DNA from: Nitzschia sp. DOCU1
Taxonomy: Eukaryota > Bacillariophyta > Bacillariophyceae > Bacillariales > Bacillariaceae
Assembly (NCBI GenBank): GCA_951394045.1
Contig: CATOAN010000037.1
Span: 1 to 30,320 of the forward strand
DNA length: 30,320 bases
Direction: 5' to 3'
Shown here: positions 11,200 through 21,358 of the stretch, one piece after another
How the letters are laid out: each line of letters begins with the position of its first letter
How positions within the stretch are numbered: position 1 is the first letter of the stretch
Translations under genes and position numbers: made by a program
Notes under the pieces: model-generated
The model's database searches: none
Told to the model about the DNA's origin: nothing
What the model saw: the letters and a program-made list of their open reading frames with translations, nothing else

Positions 11200-14103
11200 A
11201 TGTCCGACCCTCCAGCACCTGCCAACGACACCTCAATTTCCCACCAGCCAATTATTCGGTCCCCCAGGCGTGTTGGGTCACCAGCTGACTGGTCTAGGGG
11301 CAGTCCAGATGACAACGACGTGCTTCTGAATGCCGATTCTGCTTTCGTCTCCAGATCGGAAAATTCTCGCGAATTAACAACAACTCCGGTCCCTCCCTTT
11401 GATTCGTCCCCCCCATCTCCACTGCCTGCAACCGACCAACCATCCCAACAACCTGCGTCGCCACCCAATGCTCCACTTGACCCTGTGATGAGAGCTGCTC
11501 TTGCTGGTTTCCTGCAACTCGGTGGGGCGCCTCCTGGCCGTCCTCGCAAATCATTTGCCTACAGCAAGAAGAAGATGTTGGCTCCCTCCCGGGTGTACTC
11601 CGAAACCGGATTTCCAATTCCGGGTATTAATGGACTTCTTGTTGGAATCATTGTTGAATGTCCCAACAAGAACAAGAATGGAGGACGCTTCAGGGTTGAT
11701 TGGGAGACACATTCCCCTGGTATGCCCGCTACAGTGGATCGTGGCCTGCTCAGAACATGGTACCCCTCAAATGACTACATCAGGGAGTGCTTCCAGGTTC
11801 ATGCAGAGGAATATGCGGCAGCCGGGAAAGCTGCTGTGAGGGAAGCTCTACGCCTCTCGTTTGATCAGCTAGCACCTGCTGTTGTCCCTGGCCAAGAAGC
11901 TGCCAATGCATCCCCAGATCGCCAACTCCTGCAGCCTCCAACGATGGTCTTGGCAACTCCACTACGCTATGCCGGACGTGCAGCACTCATGACTGCAGCT
12001 GACACAGTGTCAACTTTGACAAGCAACACTGGAAGTCAGCGAATGCGCTCTACTACTAGAAGTAATTCTAGTCAACAAGTTTATGACTCAGATTCTAACG
12101 ATGGTTCCGACTTAGACGAAGACGATAATGGGTGGCTGACAATTCCCGAGGAGATTGAAATCGACCTCCTGGACGACGCCGAAGAAACCGAAGCTGACAA
12201 AGAACCAGAGAAACCAATAATCGATGTCGATCTTGAATGGAATTTTGAGTTTGTAAATGAGGCAACGCAGATGACTCCAATGCCGAATCTCTACAACGGA
12301 CCAACGGGTCTACGGACAGGAGTGGCCGCCTCGTTCAACAATCCTCTTGAATGCCTCCAGAAGTGTGGTGGCCTGACTGTAAAATTTGTTGGGAGGCTAG
12401 CAAAGGAAACCAACAAATACTTCCACAATGCAATCGCCCCTACAAGGAACAAAAACCTCTACTACTGCGGGATACCATGGTCAGACGTGGGCACTGGGGA
12501 AATGCACCGTTTCCTTGGAATATTGCTGAAAATATCATTGCAGCCAAAGGATGCTGGCGGATACGAAGCCTATTTTCAAAGCGGCGACAAAGTACTTTCT
12601 ACTACTACAGACGGAACAGGCGAGAAGATAGTTTTGAAAAACACGAAAGGGTGGGCCCAGGCAGTAATGTCGCTTGCACGCTTCAAGCAAATACGGGGGG
12701 CGTTTCATCCGATGGACAAAGTAGCTGGTATGTCCGGCGACAAGTGCTATCAACTACGTAATGCACTGAACAATCTAAACGCAGCATCACAAAATACCTT
12801 CCATGCTGGACCGAATCTTGCATTCGACGAGGGTGGTGTTTCTTGTCGCAGCAGGTTGTGCCCAGTACGGCAATACAATAAAGCCAAACCGCAGCCATAT
12901 CGAGTGGATTTTTTCATTTTGGCAGATTCTGCAACCTACGCAATAATCCACATGGACGTGTATCAAGGAAGGAACGAGACAAATTCGTTCATTGTCGATG
13001 AGGCCAAGAAACTACCGACTACTATGAAAGCGGTAGTGAACGCAGTACTACAAACGAAGCTGGATGAAGAAGTGGAACACGGTTATAGGGTTGTGAGCAT
13101 GGACAACCGGTATCAATGCCCGGTACTCGCAGCTATTCTTCGGGACCGCTGCCATTTATTGTCGACGGGTACATGCAAGGCGAACAGGCTTGGTTGGCCC
13201 AAAGATAAATTGCAGATGACTCTAAATGGGGGCGATCGTGGGGAGTCCATCATAACGTATGACAAGGTCAACGACGTGGTGTGCCTACAGTGGAGGGATA
13301 ACAAGATCGTGAATGTGGTTAGTACCATGACGGACGTTACCGAGCAGGACACCTCAAGACGTGAGGGAAGCCGCATGAGGATGCTTCGTGTCCCACGCCC
13401 CTTGCAGCACTACCATAAAACAATGGGTGGAGTGGACAAGGGTGATCAGCTCAGAATGCACGGTGGTGGCTGGGCCAACAAAGGCCATTTCAAAAAATGG
13501 TACAAAAAGTCTTTCCTTGCAGTGTTGGACTGCATGATGTTGAATTCGTTGATTGCATGGAACCTGTCGTGCAACGAAATCCCAAATCGTATGCCTATGA
13601 AAAGGCACGAGTTCTATGCCTATATTGCCGAGAAGTTGATGGAATTCCCGGACGAGAGAAGACAAACCTTCGAAGCTGTCGGCGAAACGGTCGTTGTGAC
13701 AATGGGGGAGGAAAGATGCATCATCAGACCCGGCAACAATTGGAGTCGTTGCGTAGTCTGTTCCCTCAATTTTGCTTACACCGGCAAGAACAAGAATGTT
13801 CGTGCAGGCGTAAGCAACTGTGATTCATGCGGGCCTACCCACATGCATGTTTTTCCGGAGGATAACGACGCCGACGCACGCCCCATACATAAAATGTTTC
13901 CCTCTGGATTGTCGTGTCATGAGATTTTACGGACACCACTTGGCAGGGAAATATGGAGCAAAGGCCCCAATGGGAAAATTCGGGTAAAGACTAGCCATCC
14001 AGGACTGGTTGAGGTGCGAGAAAAGTGCGGCTACGTACCGCCGAAACGGGGGCAGAAGAGGAAGCATTCAAGTGTTGCCGGTATAGAAAATGATTCTAAT
14101 TGA
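11200..14103 (+). CDS. PiggyBac-type transposase (DDE_Tnp_1_7), 967 aa
   Basis: Cut-and-paste transposase of the piggyBac superfamily, acting on element ends at TTAA sites in the nucleus. An N-terminal extension of about 370 residues is mostly low-complexity Pro/Ser/Thr. It holds a possible small folded segment at about 120-200 and an acidic run at about 294-345. The catalytic domain spans about 380-800. All four conserved aspartates are visible: D543 in AFDEG, D635 in SMDN, and D746 and D749 in GGVDKGDQ, the piggyBac VDxxDQ signature. The C-terminus has a cysteine/histidine cluster (C851xxC854, C874xxC877, H881, H883) matching the family's zinc-binding tail. The start has a good CACC-ATG context. 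It is much longer than the 594-aa insect protein because of the N-terminal extension. The frame is intact and unspliced, so it may be expressed. It converges with the minus-strand Gag-like gene, 51 bp away. Confidence 0.93.
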   Translation: MSDPPAPANDTSISHQPIIRSPRRVGSPADWSRGSPDDNDVLLNADSAFVSRSENSRELTTTPVPPFDSSPPSPLPATDQPSQQPASPPNAPLDPVMRAALAGFLQLGGAPPGRPRKSFAYSKKKMLAPSRVYSETGFPIPGINGLLVGIIVECPNKNKNGGRFRVDWETHSPGMPATVDRGLLRTWYPSNDYIRECFQVHAEEYAAAGKAAVREALRLSFDQLAPAVVPGQEAANASPDRQLLQPPTMVLATPLRYAGRAALMTAADTVSTLTSNTGSQRMRSTTRSNSSQQVYDSDSNDGSDLDEDDNGWLTIPEEIEIDLLDDAEETEADKEPEKPIIDVDLEWNFEFVNEATQMTPMPNLYNGPTGLRTGVAASFNNPLECLQKCGGLTVKFVGRLAKETNKYFHNAIAPTRNKNLYYCGIPWSDVGTGEMHRFLGILLKISLQPKDAGGYEAYFQSGDKVLSTTTDGTGEKIVLKNTKGWAQAVMSLARFKQIRGAFHPMDKVAGMSGDKCYQLRNALNNLNAASQNTFHAGPNLAFDEGGVSCRSRLCPVRQYNKAKPQPYRVDFFILADSATYAIIHMDVYQGRNETNSFIVDEAKKLPTTMKAVVNAVLQTKLDEEVEHGYRVVSMDNRYQCPVLAAILRDRCHLLSTGTCKANRLGWPKDKLQMTLNGGDRGESIITYDKVNDVVCLQWRDNKIVNVVSTMTDVTEQDTSRREGSRMRMLRVPRPLQHYHKTMGGVDKGDQLRMHGGGWANKGHFKKWYKKSFLAVLDCMMLNSLIAWNLSCNEIPNRMPMKRHEFYAYIAEKLMEFPDERRQTFEAVGETVVVTMGEERCIIRPGNNWSRCVVCSLNFAYTGKNKNVRAGVSNCDSCGPTHMHVFPEDNDADARPIHKMFPSGLSCHEILRTPLGREIWSKGPNGKIRVKTSHPGLVEVREKCGYVPPKRGQKRKHSSVAGIENDSN

Positions 14104-14154
14104 TACGTAGTACTACTTAATGATGAATACTGTAGAGCTAATAGATTTATATAA

Positions 14155-15678
14155 CTACTTCTTTTTGTTTTCTTTTTCCAAGAATCCTTTTTTGAATCCG
14201 GTGTAGTTACCACATTTGGCCGGGTAACTATCGCGAATCTCACCGACGACGCAAGCAGGGAGTTCCTTCCGGTTGCCTTTGCCGAGGTAGCCGTTGATGA
14301 ACGTTGTCGCGTCGCGGTAGAGTGCATAACGTATCTCGCTATTCGCGATTCCCGACTCCATCATGGAATCACCCTTTTCGAAAAGAAACTCGTGCAGGGT
14401 ACGACCAGAACTGACACCGTCGGGGCTAAGATTCAAGATACAAGGGACTTCATCGCACAACTTGCACTTCTCTGGAACATTTTTGACAGTAGGTGAGGGA
14501 ACGGTAGTCGGGGATGCCAGGGAGTAGCGGTTGCAACGACGAATGTGCTGTTCAAAGGCTTCAACCTGTTCAGTGGAGATGTGTTCGGGGAAGTCAAACG
14601 TCATGAAGCGGGGATCGGGGCCTGGCTCTGAGAACATGCGGATGCCCCCTCCAACGTTGGAAACCTGAATCCTCTCGAGCGGTTCCTTCTTACCGGTACG
14701 GCGGTTGCTCCAACACTTGTCGTCGGGGGCCGGGTGGAACTTGCTGCAGTGCTTGCAGGCTTCCTTTCGGTCCCCCTTTTCGCCCTTCTTGCGGTCTTTG
14801 CCTCTCTTTCTTTTCTTACCGCCGTCTTTGCTTTCGCTTTCAGACCGGTCGGCGTTTCTCTTTTCTTTGTTTTTCTTGTCGGCTCGGACTGCATCGTCAA
14901 AGACGTGCTTGGTCTCGAGTTTTTCCAAGTACTTATAGTACTCGTCGAGCGTCATCGAGAAGGGATCGATGTTCGAGGTGAGCAGATCTCTCTGCCACTC
15001 GATTCTCTTCGCTCGGTCAAGGATTTCCACAAGCTCGTCGTCGTCAAACATCTCGCAGCTCGTTTTATCTTCGGGGATCGGGAAGTAAGGTAGCATGTTG
15101 TTTTGACGAAGTAGTTCGGCCCGGAAGTCGGCCAACGACATCTCCATCATGAACACATGGTAGCGTAGGTAGTTGCGTTGGCGGCGGTAGGCGTGCTCAG
15201 TGCCGAAGTAGTACTTGCCCATTCGCTGCACCGCTTCGTTGAATGTGTCGTCCGGGGTCTCTTCTTCTTCCTCGTCCGACTCGTCAATGTTATGACGAAG
15301 GTTAGCCACGATGTCGGCGAACCTCTGCCTTGCTTCACCGGCCAACAATGCCTTCGCGTACTTGATCTTTTTCTCCCCATTGTCCAAGGGGACATCCCGA
15401 ATTAACTCGTCCATCTGGATCCTCCACTTGACCCATCGTTCGGCGTCGCCTTGCTCGAAGATGAAGCAACGCGTTTCGAACTCATCCGAGTCCTCGTCGG
15501 TCGGGTCCAACTTGAGCTTGATCTTCTTCGATTTCTCGTCCTCTTGGAGAACGTCATCGTCCTTGGGTTTCTCGTGACGAAAAAGGATCAGCGGCGGGTT
15601 AACGTGAGCGGCTTGGGTTAGGAGCAACGCGACTTTCTTGGCGTACTCGTGGTTGGAGTAAGAGGTCTTCATCCTCAA
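14155..15678 (-). CDS. Retroelement Gag-like protein with zinc knuckle, 507 aa
   Basis: Minus-strand ORF opening with ATG-AGG-ATG at 15678. The N-terminal half is helical and charged (WVKWRIQMDELIRDVP, then KYAKALLAGEARQRF), like Gag capsid regions. The middle is strongly basic (about 270-305). A CCHC-type knuckle follows at 308-322 (CKHC, then H, then C, spacing CX2CX3HX6C, slightly off the retroviral norm). The C-terminus holds a CX2CX4C cluster and the motifs RYALYR, ACVVGEIR and YTGF. I recall a similar C-terminal module in uncharacterised diatom proteins, but cannot verify that. No protease, integrase or reverse transcriptase follows: the stop is 51 bp from the opposing transposase. It is therefore a truncated retroelement, a Gag-derived host gene, or a second gene of a larger element. 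The ORF is undamaged. Confidence 0.65.
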   Translation of the reverse strand: MRMKTSYSNHEYAKKVALLLTQAAHVNPPLILFRHEKPKDDDVLQEDEKSKKIKLKLDPTDEDSDEFETRCFIFEQGDAERWVKWRIQMDELIRDVPLDNGEKKIKYAKALLAGEARQRFADIVANLRHNIDESDEEEEETPDDTFNEAVQRMGKYYFGTEHAYRRQRNYLRYHVFMMEMSLADFRAELLRQNNMLPYFPIPEDKTSCEMFDDDELVEILDRAKRIEWQRDLLTSNIDPFSMTLDEYYKYLEKLETKHVFDDAVRADKKNKEKRNADRSESESKDGGKKRKRGKDRKKGEKGDRKEACKHCSKFHPAPDDKCWSNRRTGKKEPLERIQVSNVGGGIRMFSEPGPDPRFMTFDFPEHISTEQVEAFEQHIRRCNRYSLASPTTVPSPTVKNVPEKCKLCDEVPCILNLSPDGVSSGRTLHEFLFEKGDSMMESGIANSEIRYALYRDATTFINGYLGKGNRKELPACVVGEIRDSYPAKCGNYTGFKKGFLEKENKKK

Positions 15679-16286
15679 ACGGGAGTTTTAAAACTGTGCC
15701 CTATCCCGGGGGTGACAAATAAAAGAATAGAAGACAATTCAATTGTGAGACCTATATTACATCTATTTGACTTTCCTTCCAACAACAAGATTGACGAGAC
15801 GAAAGATTTTCGTCTTTCAAATATTTGCGACCGATCGTTCATTTTGTGAACGACGTTCCCTGCGCGTAAATAACGCGCATATATGCTATCCATTCGGATA
15901 TGTCGATTCCTCGTATCGTCGCCTTCTAACTAGGCGTCCCTAGTCTTGGCTAGCTACGACTCCTCTTTACCCATGGTCTGAATTATTTCCTTGTCTTAAA
16001 TACATCTCCTCTATTAGGCGATGAATATTTACTACTTAGATTGTAGGCATGCCGTTGGCAAGGGACTCTATGGGTTAGTCGAATGTTACTATGCAATATA
16101 CTACAGAGCGCGTTCATGTGTAACGCTGCGACTCCTTTGATCGCTGCGTCGGTGCGCCGTCGGCGACGACGTCACCGCTCGTTCGCGTCCGTGTCCGTTA
16201 GCCGTCTGTACGTCGTCCGTCCAACGGACGACTCCGTTCGTCTATGACTACTAAGACTACCAGCTTAAAGGACTAACTTGACTAAA
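15679..16286. other. Non-coding leader or LTR-like sequence upstream of the Gag-like gene
   Basis: About 600 bp without a credible ORF. It is rich in CG-containing short inverted runs, such as GTCGTCCGTCCAACGGACGA near 16213 and CCGTCGGCGACGACG near 16158. Its position upstream of the minus-strand Gag ORF suits a 5' leader or LTR, but I found no second copy of it here, so an LTR cannot be claimed. Confidence 0.35.
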
Positions 16287-16511
16287 CTAATTATGCTTCT
16301 CTGTGGGGTATGGCAAGATGGTTCCACCAGGGCATCGAATAGCGGAAAACAACGCATCCAACTCATCATCATCAACGATACCCTTCACCTCTTCAAAGGT
16401 CGAGTATCCCTGCCAGAGCAACGCCTCGATAATCTCGGGATCAAAAGCAAGGACATTGCCAAGGTACCCAGCAAATTCCTGCACAGCAGGGTCAACAGCA
16501 GCAGCAGCCAT
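16287..16511 (-). pseudogene. N-terminal fragment of a retrotransposon Gag, 74 aa
   Basis: The minus-strand ORF begins ATG-GCT-GCT-GCT and encodes a short helical domain. It contains QGYSTFEEVKGIVDDDELDA followed by FSAIRCPGGT. This matches, from memory, the small N-terminal domain of many algal and stramenopile Copia-like Gag proteins, in which a helix-turn ending in R-P/C-x-PGGT precedes the capsid region. The frame stops soon after PGGT, so the rest of Gag is missing. It lies 608 bp upstream of, and in the same direction as, the 507-aa Gag-like ORF but is not in frame with it, and I see no splice site that would link them. Most likely a truncated insertion. Confidence 0.5.
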
Positions 16512-17700
16512 AGTAACAGTAGAGAAGCAAGATAACGCAACAAGTTGTCAAAGAAACAAAAGTCTCGGTGTGAGGAAGAACGCAAACATCATCTCAGGAA
16601 CGGCAAAACATCGAGCCGAGATGCAAGCCATCGGCATTGGAATGCAGGACATCTTCTGGAATTTCCTTATCACATTAGTGACATCTGATTGGCTTATAGG
16701 GTGAGAAATAGAGTGACGCGTCGCCATTCATATATGCCCATCAAGACGGAAGCATATGTTCCATCTGACGTGGCCAATTTTACTTAGGGGTTTCTCCGGT
16801 TTCCAAGACCTTCATTGCCGTGTATCATGCCGGAGTAAACCCGTGCTGCCGCGCTCCGAGCATAGAGTGCTTGTGGGTGCGTCCACCCGTGTGGCGAGAT
16901 GGCCGTGCATGCCCGAAGCGAGCAACGCCAGCTGAATCGTCGTTTCGCGATGCTCGACACGAAACATGGTTGACGACCATGAGCCCCTTTCTTTTCGCTC
17001 TTTCGCCGACTCTCCCTTCATCAATCGAAGAGCCAGGTATTGTCAAAACCTCCCCAGGTATTGTGATTAGCATTTGGGTCTGATAAACCGAGAAATCATC
17101 GACTGAGTGACGCGGGGCCACTCAAAACGTAACAAGAGTAATAAAAGTCATTACAACAAAATATATTATGGCATTACCGCGCGGGATACGAACACCCGGC
17201 TTGACTAACTAGACTAAACCATGCCACTCCTTCGGGGAAATAACGTATACACCTGCTTGTTCGTATTAAGAGCACCGCACAAAACTTCTTTTTCATAGTA
17301 TACTACCGTAGTGCCATTATTCGACAATTGCTCGCTCTATAGTTGATTCATGACTTGAATTTTTTACAGTAAATTACAATAGCGTTAGAGTCTATGCTGT
17401 TCAAGCCGATTTGTCTGCAATGGTCCGCAAGGTAGTTATTCGTAGAGGCCTCTCGTAATGGGTGGCCGGAGACGGTAGCCGAGTCCATGTAGTCATTTAG
17501 GATAGCCCCCGGAGGGAGCGACGTCACGCCACCGGAAGAGGCGCGGAGACTGCCAAGTGGCACGTCCCTGAACCTCCGAAGGAACGAGTGGCTAGAACTC
17601 CCGAAGGAAACAGCATCCGAAACAATCTACTCAGTTATCAACCAGCCGTTGTTACGATAGCCCTTTCTAGTCCTAATGCCTAGTAACGAGTATACAGACC
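16512..17700. other. Unassigned region between retroelement remnants
   Basis: About 1.2 kb. ORFs of 70-98 codons exist on both strands but show no recognisable domain. CCAGGTATTGT is repeated at 17034 and 17055. A short tRNA-like stretch lies at 17170-17225. The right part may include the 5' leader of the Gag-protease region that starts at 17701; no paired LTR was found. Confidence 0.4.
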
Positions 17701-20326
17701 ATGAAGATTAACTCAGGTAACTATTTCGATAGCCTAGCCGAGGATAGCGATCCGGGAGACACTTTACGTGTTATCCCGCCGGCGGAATCGGATGCAGATA
17801 CACCCCCGAAGCGTTACAAGTCGAATGGGGAGGTTGGAATCGCCTACAGAGGGCACCAGGACGCGTCGTTTGGTTTCGGGATTGGAGGAGTCGACGGGAT
17901 GCGCTCGGCCTTCGCCATCGATCCAGTCATGGGAGGCGATTTTGGCGGCCTAATCCACGCCACGGGCACGGGAGGCAGTCGTAACGGAAATAACGCATTC
18001 ACCATGGCCTATGGACGGTCCGGCAGAGCCTACGGAAAATCGGAGGAACCCGCTCGGGTGCAATACTACAAGGACGGAATGCCCGTCACTCGAGAGCTGA
18101 AGTGGGGGAAACTTCAAGCCAACGTACCGGTCATCGCGCCATACTCGGAAAAGCCCATCATCAAGAACCAGATCTTCGAGATAGCGGTGACCGCCATCGA
18201 ACGAGCCAACGCCTCGTCGCACGACAAGGTAGACGCCCTCAACTCCATCTTCGAGTCCCAATGCCCAGGAGCCCATGTCATGGCAGCCACCGCCATCGCG
18301 AATCTGCTACGCTTCGACAGCAACGCGTTTAGCAATCCAGTGGTTTCATATTACGCTCATCGTCCAACCCCGCCAGATCGGAGCCGTACCAGACCTCGGC
18401 ATCGACCCGACCCAGTTCCCCATCGAGGAACAAGCCTCCGTCTTCGTCGTAGCCCCCAAAATCAACGGGACGCTCCCTGGATTTTTCACCCCCGATATCA
18501 TCATCGACCCCGCCCACCATCGCACGCTCGTGGCCGCCTACGCCCTCTCGAACCAACCGTTCACCCTCGCCAAGCTCAGGAACAACTCCCCCAACGGCGT
18601 CCCTGAAGCGAGTGTCTTCGAGGATTGGCTCAATGAGATAAAGGCCCGCACAATGTACCAGGCGCTTGCTCAAGCCATCAAGGCACAATACGTAGGCAAA
18701 CTGGAAGGTCTATTGTCAGTCGGCCAACGCCTGCAACGCATTGGCCCACAGATCTACAACGCAGAGACAAAACAAAACGAATTCCAGAAGGTAAACGACA
18801 TCTTCAAGCAATACCAACAAATCATGCAGGAAATTGACCCAGCCAACCCGAGCCCAGACCTCCCCGATCTGGCAAACCAGTTCATGCATTCGCTACCATA
18901 CGACCTCCAGAAACGAGTCTACGAATTGGTCCCAGCGGGCGCCCCAGCCGGATTCGCCGACAATTTGCGCAGACTCCATGTTTTCAAACTCGCGTGCGAA
19001 AAAGAAGAGGGGAATCTATCGCAGCTAGTGCGAATCGTCAAGAACGTGGCACCCGCCAAACGGTACGCACATTCGAACTCGAACCAACAAGACGGCAACG
19101 GAACACCAGGCAGGACATTCGCCATGATGAGACAACCAGACTTCACTAGCAGCCCATTGACCGCCATGCAAGGCCTCACGCTAGCCCCCGCAGCGCCATT
19201 CGCAGGCCACAGCGGACCTACAGACAACTACTTGATGGCACCGTACTGCCTCCAAATCGGGAATGAAGAAATGGCGATGACCCTCCCTGCAGACTTAGCC
19301 ACAGAAGCCGAAAAAGGGAACAAATGGGCCGAGCACACAATCTTGCTCATGGCCACGATGAGCGCCGCAGAAACAGCATTAGCCGATGCAAGCGGCTCCA
19401 AATTTCCAAGAACCTGCTGGGGATGCGACACGGCGGGACACACCTTCCGCGACTGCCCCCACAAAGTGGACAGAAAAGTCGCCGACAACTTCTTCAAGAA
19501 CGTCCGAGAGTGGAAACTAAAACGCCAGGCCAACTACAACGGAAGCCAACAATGGAGGTCAGGCAACGGAGCCCACCAAGCAGGATACATGACCACCCAA
19601 ATCCACGACTACGTACAGAAGATTACGGACCCAGCAACGACCCCGGAGCACCGAACCCAATACCTCCAGGCCCTGGCCAACAAGGTCATACAAGAAAGCC
19701 CCAAGCCCCCGAAGCCAAGTAAAAGCGGCGCACTGCAGTTCACCTACTTCCTACCGAACAGCGAAACCGAAGGCGGCGAACAGGCATACCCGAAGAAAGC
19801 TACCAAGGGGACTTCGTTCGCCATGATGGAACATCAAAGCCCCAAGCTAACATTCGCCGTCAACGCGACCCTAGCATTCATCGCAGTCCCAGTCGGCCCA
19901 AGCCTAACAAACGGCATCGAAATCAAAGGACTCTACGATACAGGCGGATGCTGCACGATGGGCTGGTACGACTACCACCACGCCATCTCCCAACGCCACC
20001 CCGAAATCGTCAAGGATTTCCACAAATTGGAGAAATACCGCTTCGAACCCATCGCCATCGGAGGCATCGAGGACGGACAGGTGAAAATCACACACCTAGT
20101 GGAGTACTACCTGCCATACGACGACGGAAACGGGAACTTCCACATGAGGCTCATCGGCCTCGTCGACAAGCTACCGTTGAACACCATCTTTGGCCTACCT
20201 TTCATCATCAAAGCCGAAATGAAGGCAGACTTCAATGAAATGCTGGTCTACTCAAAGGTCTTGGACGACGAATTCAAGATCACAATGGAACGACCGGATT
20301 CGATTCACATCGTCTTCTTTCTCTGA
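17701..20326 (+). pseudogene. Retrotransposon Gag-protease region, frameshifted, polymerase absent
   Basis: Two overlapping frames make one protein. Frame 1 (from ATG at 17701) gives a Gly-rich N-terminus and a helical region up to about 18350. Coding then continues one base out of phase, in a frame open from 18275 to 20326. The switch lies between about 18340 and 18356, inside Gag, so an inactivating indel is likelier than programmed frameshifting, which normally lies at the Gag-Pol junction. Downstream are a capsid-like helical region, a CCHC zinc knuckle at 19415-19454 (CWGC...H...C, CX2CX4HX4C) and a retropepsin-like segment with the active-site motif YDTGG at 19934-19948, followed by GLPFIIKAEM. 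Reverse transcriptase, integrase and RNase H are missing: the frame ends just inside the left inverted repeat of the next element. Ty3-like and Copia-like origins cannot be separated without polymerase. Confidence 0.8.
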
Positions 20327-20650
20327 TCGGCTCTGCGGCAGACCGCAGGAAGTGAGAAGCAACAAAAATCAATCGTCATCTACATCGGTGCTTGTTGCTC
20401 TACAATTGGTAGCCGTGACTCAAGGAGGCCCTTTTCTTTTTGGCTGTCGTGAGTTGAGGACACGCTTTCTTTTGAATGTGAGGCTCATTTATGTGGGACT
20501 CGACTTCCAGAAGACGCTGCCGTTGTCGCATTTCTTGAGTCTATTTCCTCCTACAATTGCTGAACGACAATATGTTTGGAAAAACCTCAGACACAGTTGC
20601 TTGATCGTGAATTCGGTTCCACTATTTCTACCAATAAGTGGATTTGTTAT
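20306..20650 (+). repeat. Left terminal inverted repeat
   Basis: Matches the reverse complement of 24169-24507. Shared landmarks in order are CTCTGATCGG, CAGACCGCAGGAAGTG, AACAAAAATCAATCGTCATC, GGCTGTCGTGAGT, CAGACACAGTTGCTTGATCG and ACCAATAAGTGGATTT. The two copies diverge abruptly after the last landmark. Confidence 0.85.
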
Positions 20651-21358
20651 GCTACAAATTTTCATCGGCGACCGAACCCCGAGTTGGAACGAAGGAATCT
20701 TTCAAGAGTTGTTTGGTCATGAATTCTGTCAGGAATAAGTGGATTTACTACGCTACAGTCAGTTGGGATAAATCGTTCGAGTGGGATTCACCGGCATTGG
20801 CGTCCCTACAACAATATTTTGCGGGAAAACTTCACACTACAGTCAAATACAGTTGTGGTTCATTGCCGCTTTTGTTCCAACCTGGGTTCATTCAATCATG
20901 ACTCGTTTCTTATGGGACGCTGCCATCGTCGCATTTCTTGCCACTGGAATGGGTTCGTTGCCGCTTTTGTTTCACTCAATCGTGATTCGATTGTTAGGGG
21001 ACGCTGTCATCATCGCATTTCTTGGCGATGGAATGACCGCTGTGCTATATATTTGATTAGCGGCATCTACCAAGAAAACTTGATAGTTCTCGAGGGTTCG
21101 GTGCGAGTGATCGCCGCCGAGATCAGTGAGTTGATTCCGTCGGCATTGCCAAGCGAAGTTGAGTACAAGGATTCAGTACTAGGATATTGTAAGATAGTGG
21201 AATGGCACAGCGATTGCCATGGCAGTGGAACCAATGATCGAGGCGGCGATTGCACCCGACATCGGAAAACAAAGTTTGGACGAACCATCGCAACTGCGTT
21301 TGTTTTTCATAGCAATCAATAATTCTACCTCTTATCACTACAGTCTGAGTAGAGTATC
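20651..21358 (+). repeat. Subterminal repeats and 5' leader of the element's gene
   Basis: A degenerate module reading GACGCTGYCATCRTCGCATT occurs at 20916 and 21000, with a related copy inside the left inverted repeat at 20513. It is preceded each time by a diverged CACTCAATCGTGATTCG-type stretch. TTGCCGCTTTTGTT occurs near 20863 and 20958. AATAAGTGGATTTRYTA also occurs twice, near 20633 and 20735. Subterminal repeats of this sort often bind transposase. A TATATAT at about 21047 could serve the gene, whose ATG is at 21359; otherwise no gene is seen. Confidence 0.6.

Noticed and set aside
11097..11986. Minus-strand and alternate-frame ORFs over the transposase
   Set aside because: Shadows of the 967-aa frame, without domains.
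15597..15603. GGGTTAA as the right end of the piggyBac element
   Set aside because: It lies inside the Gag-like ORF and the bases before it do not match the inverted left end.
17170..17225. tRNA-like sequence on the minus strand (GGCAT...ATGCC, D-arm-like part and GTTCGTATCC)
   Set aside because: Only 56 nt long, no anticodon arm, and an imperfect T stem. At most a tRNA-derived remnant.
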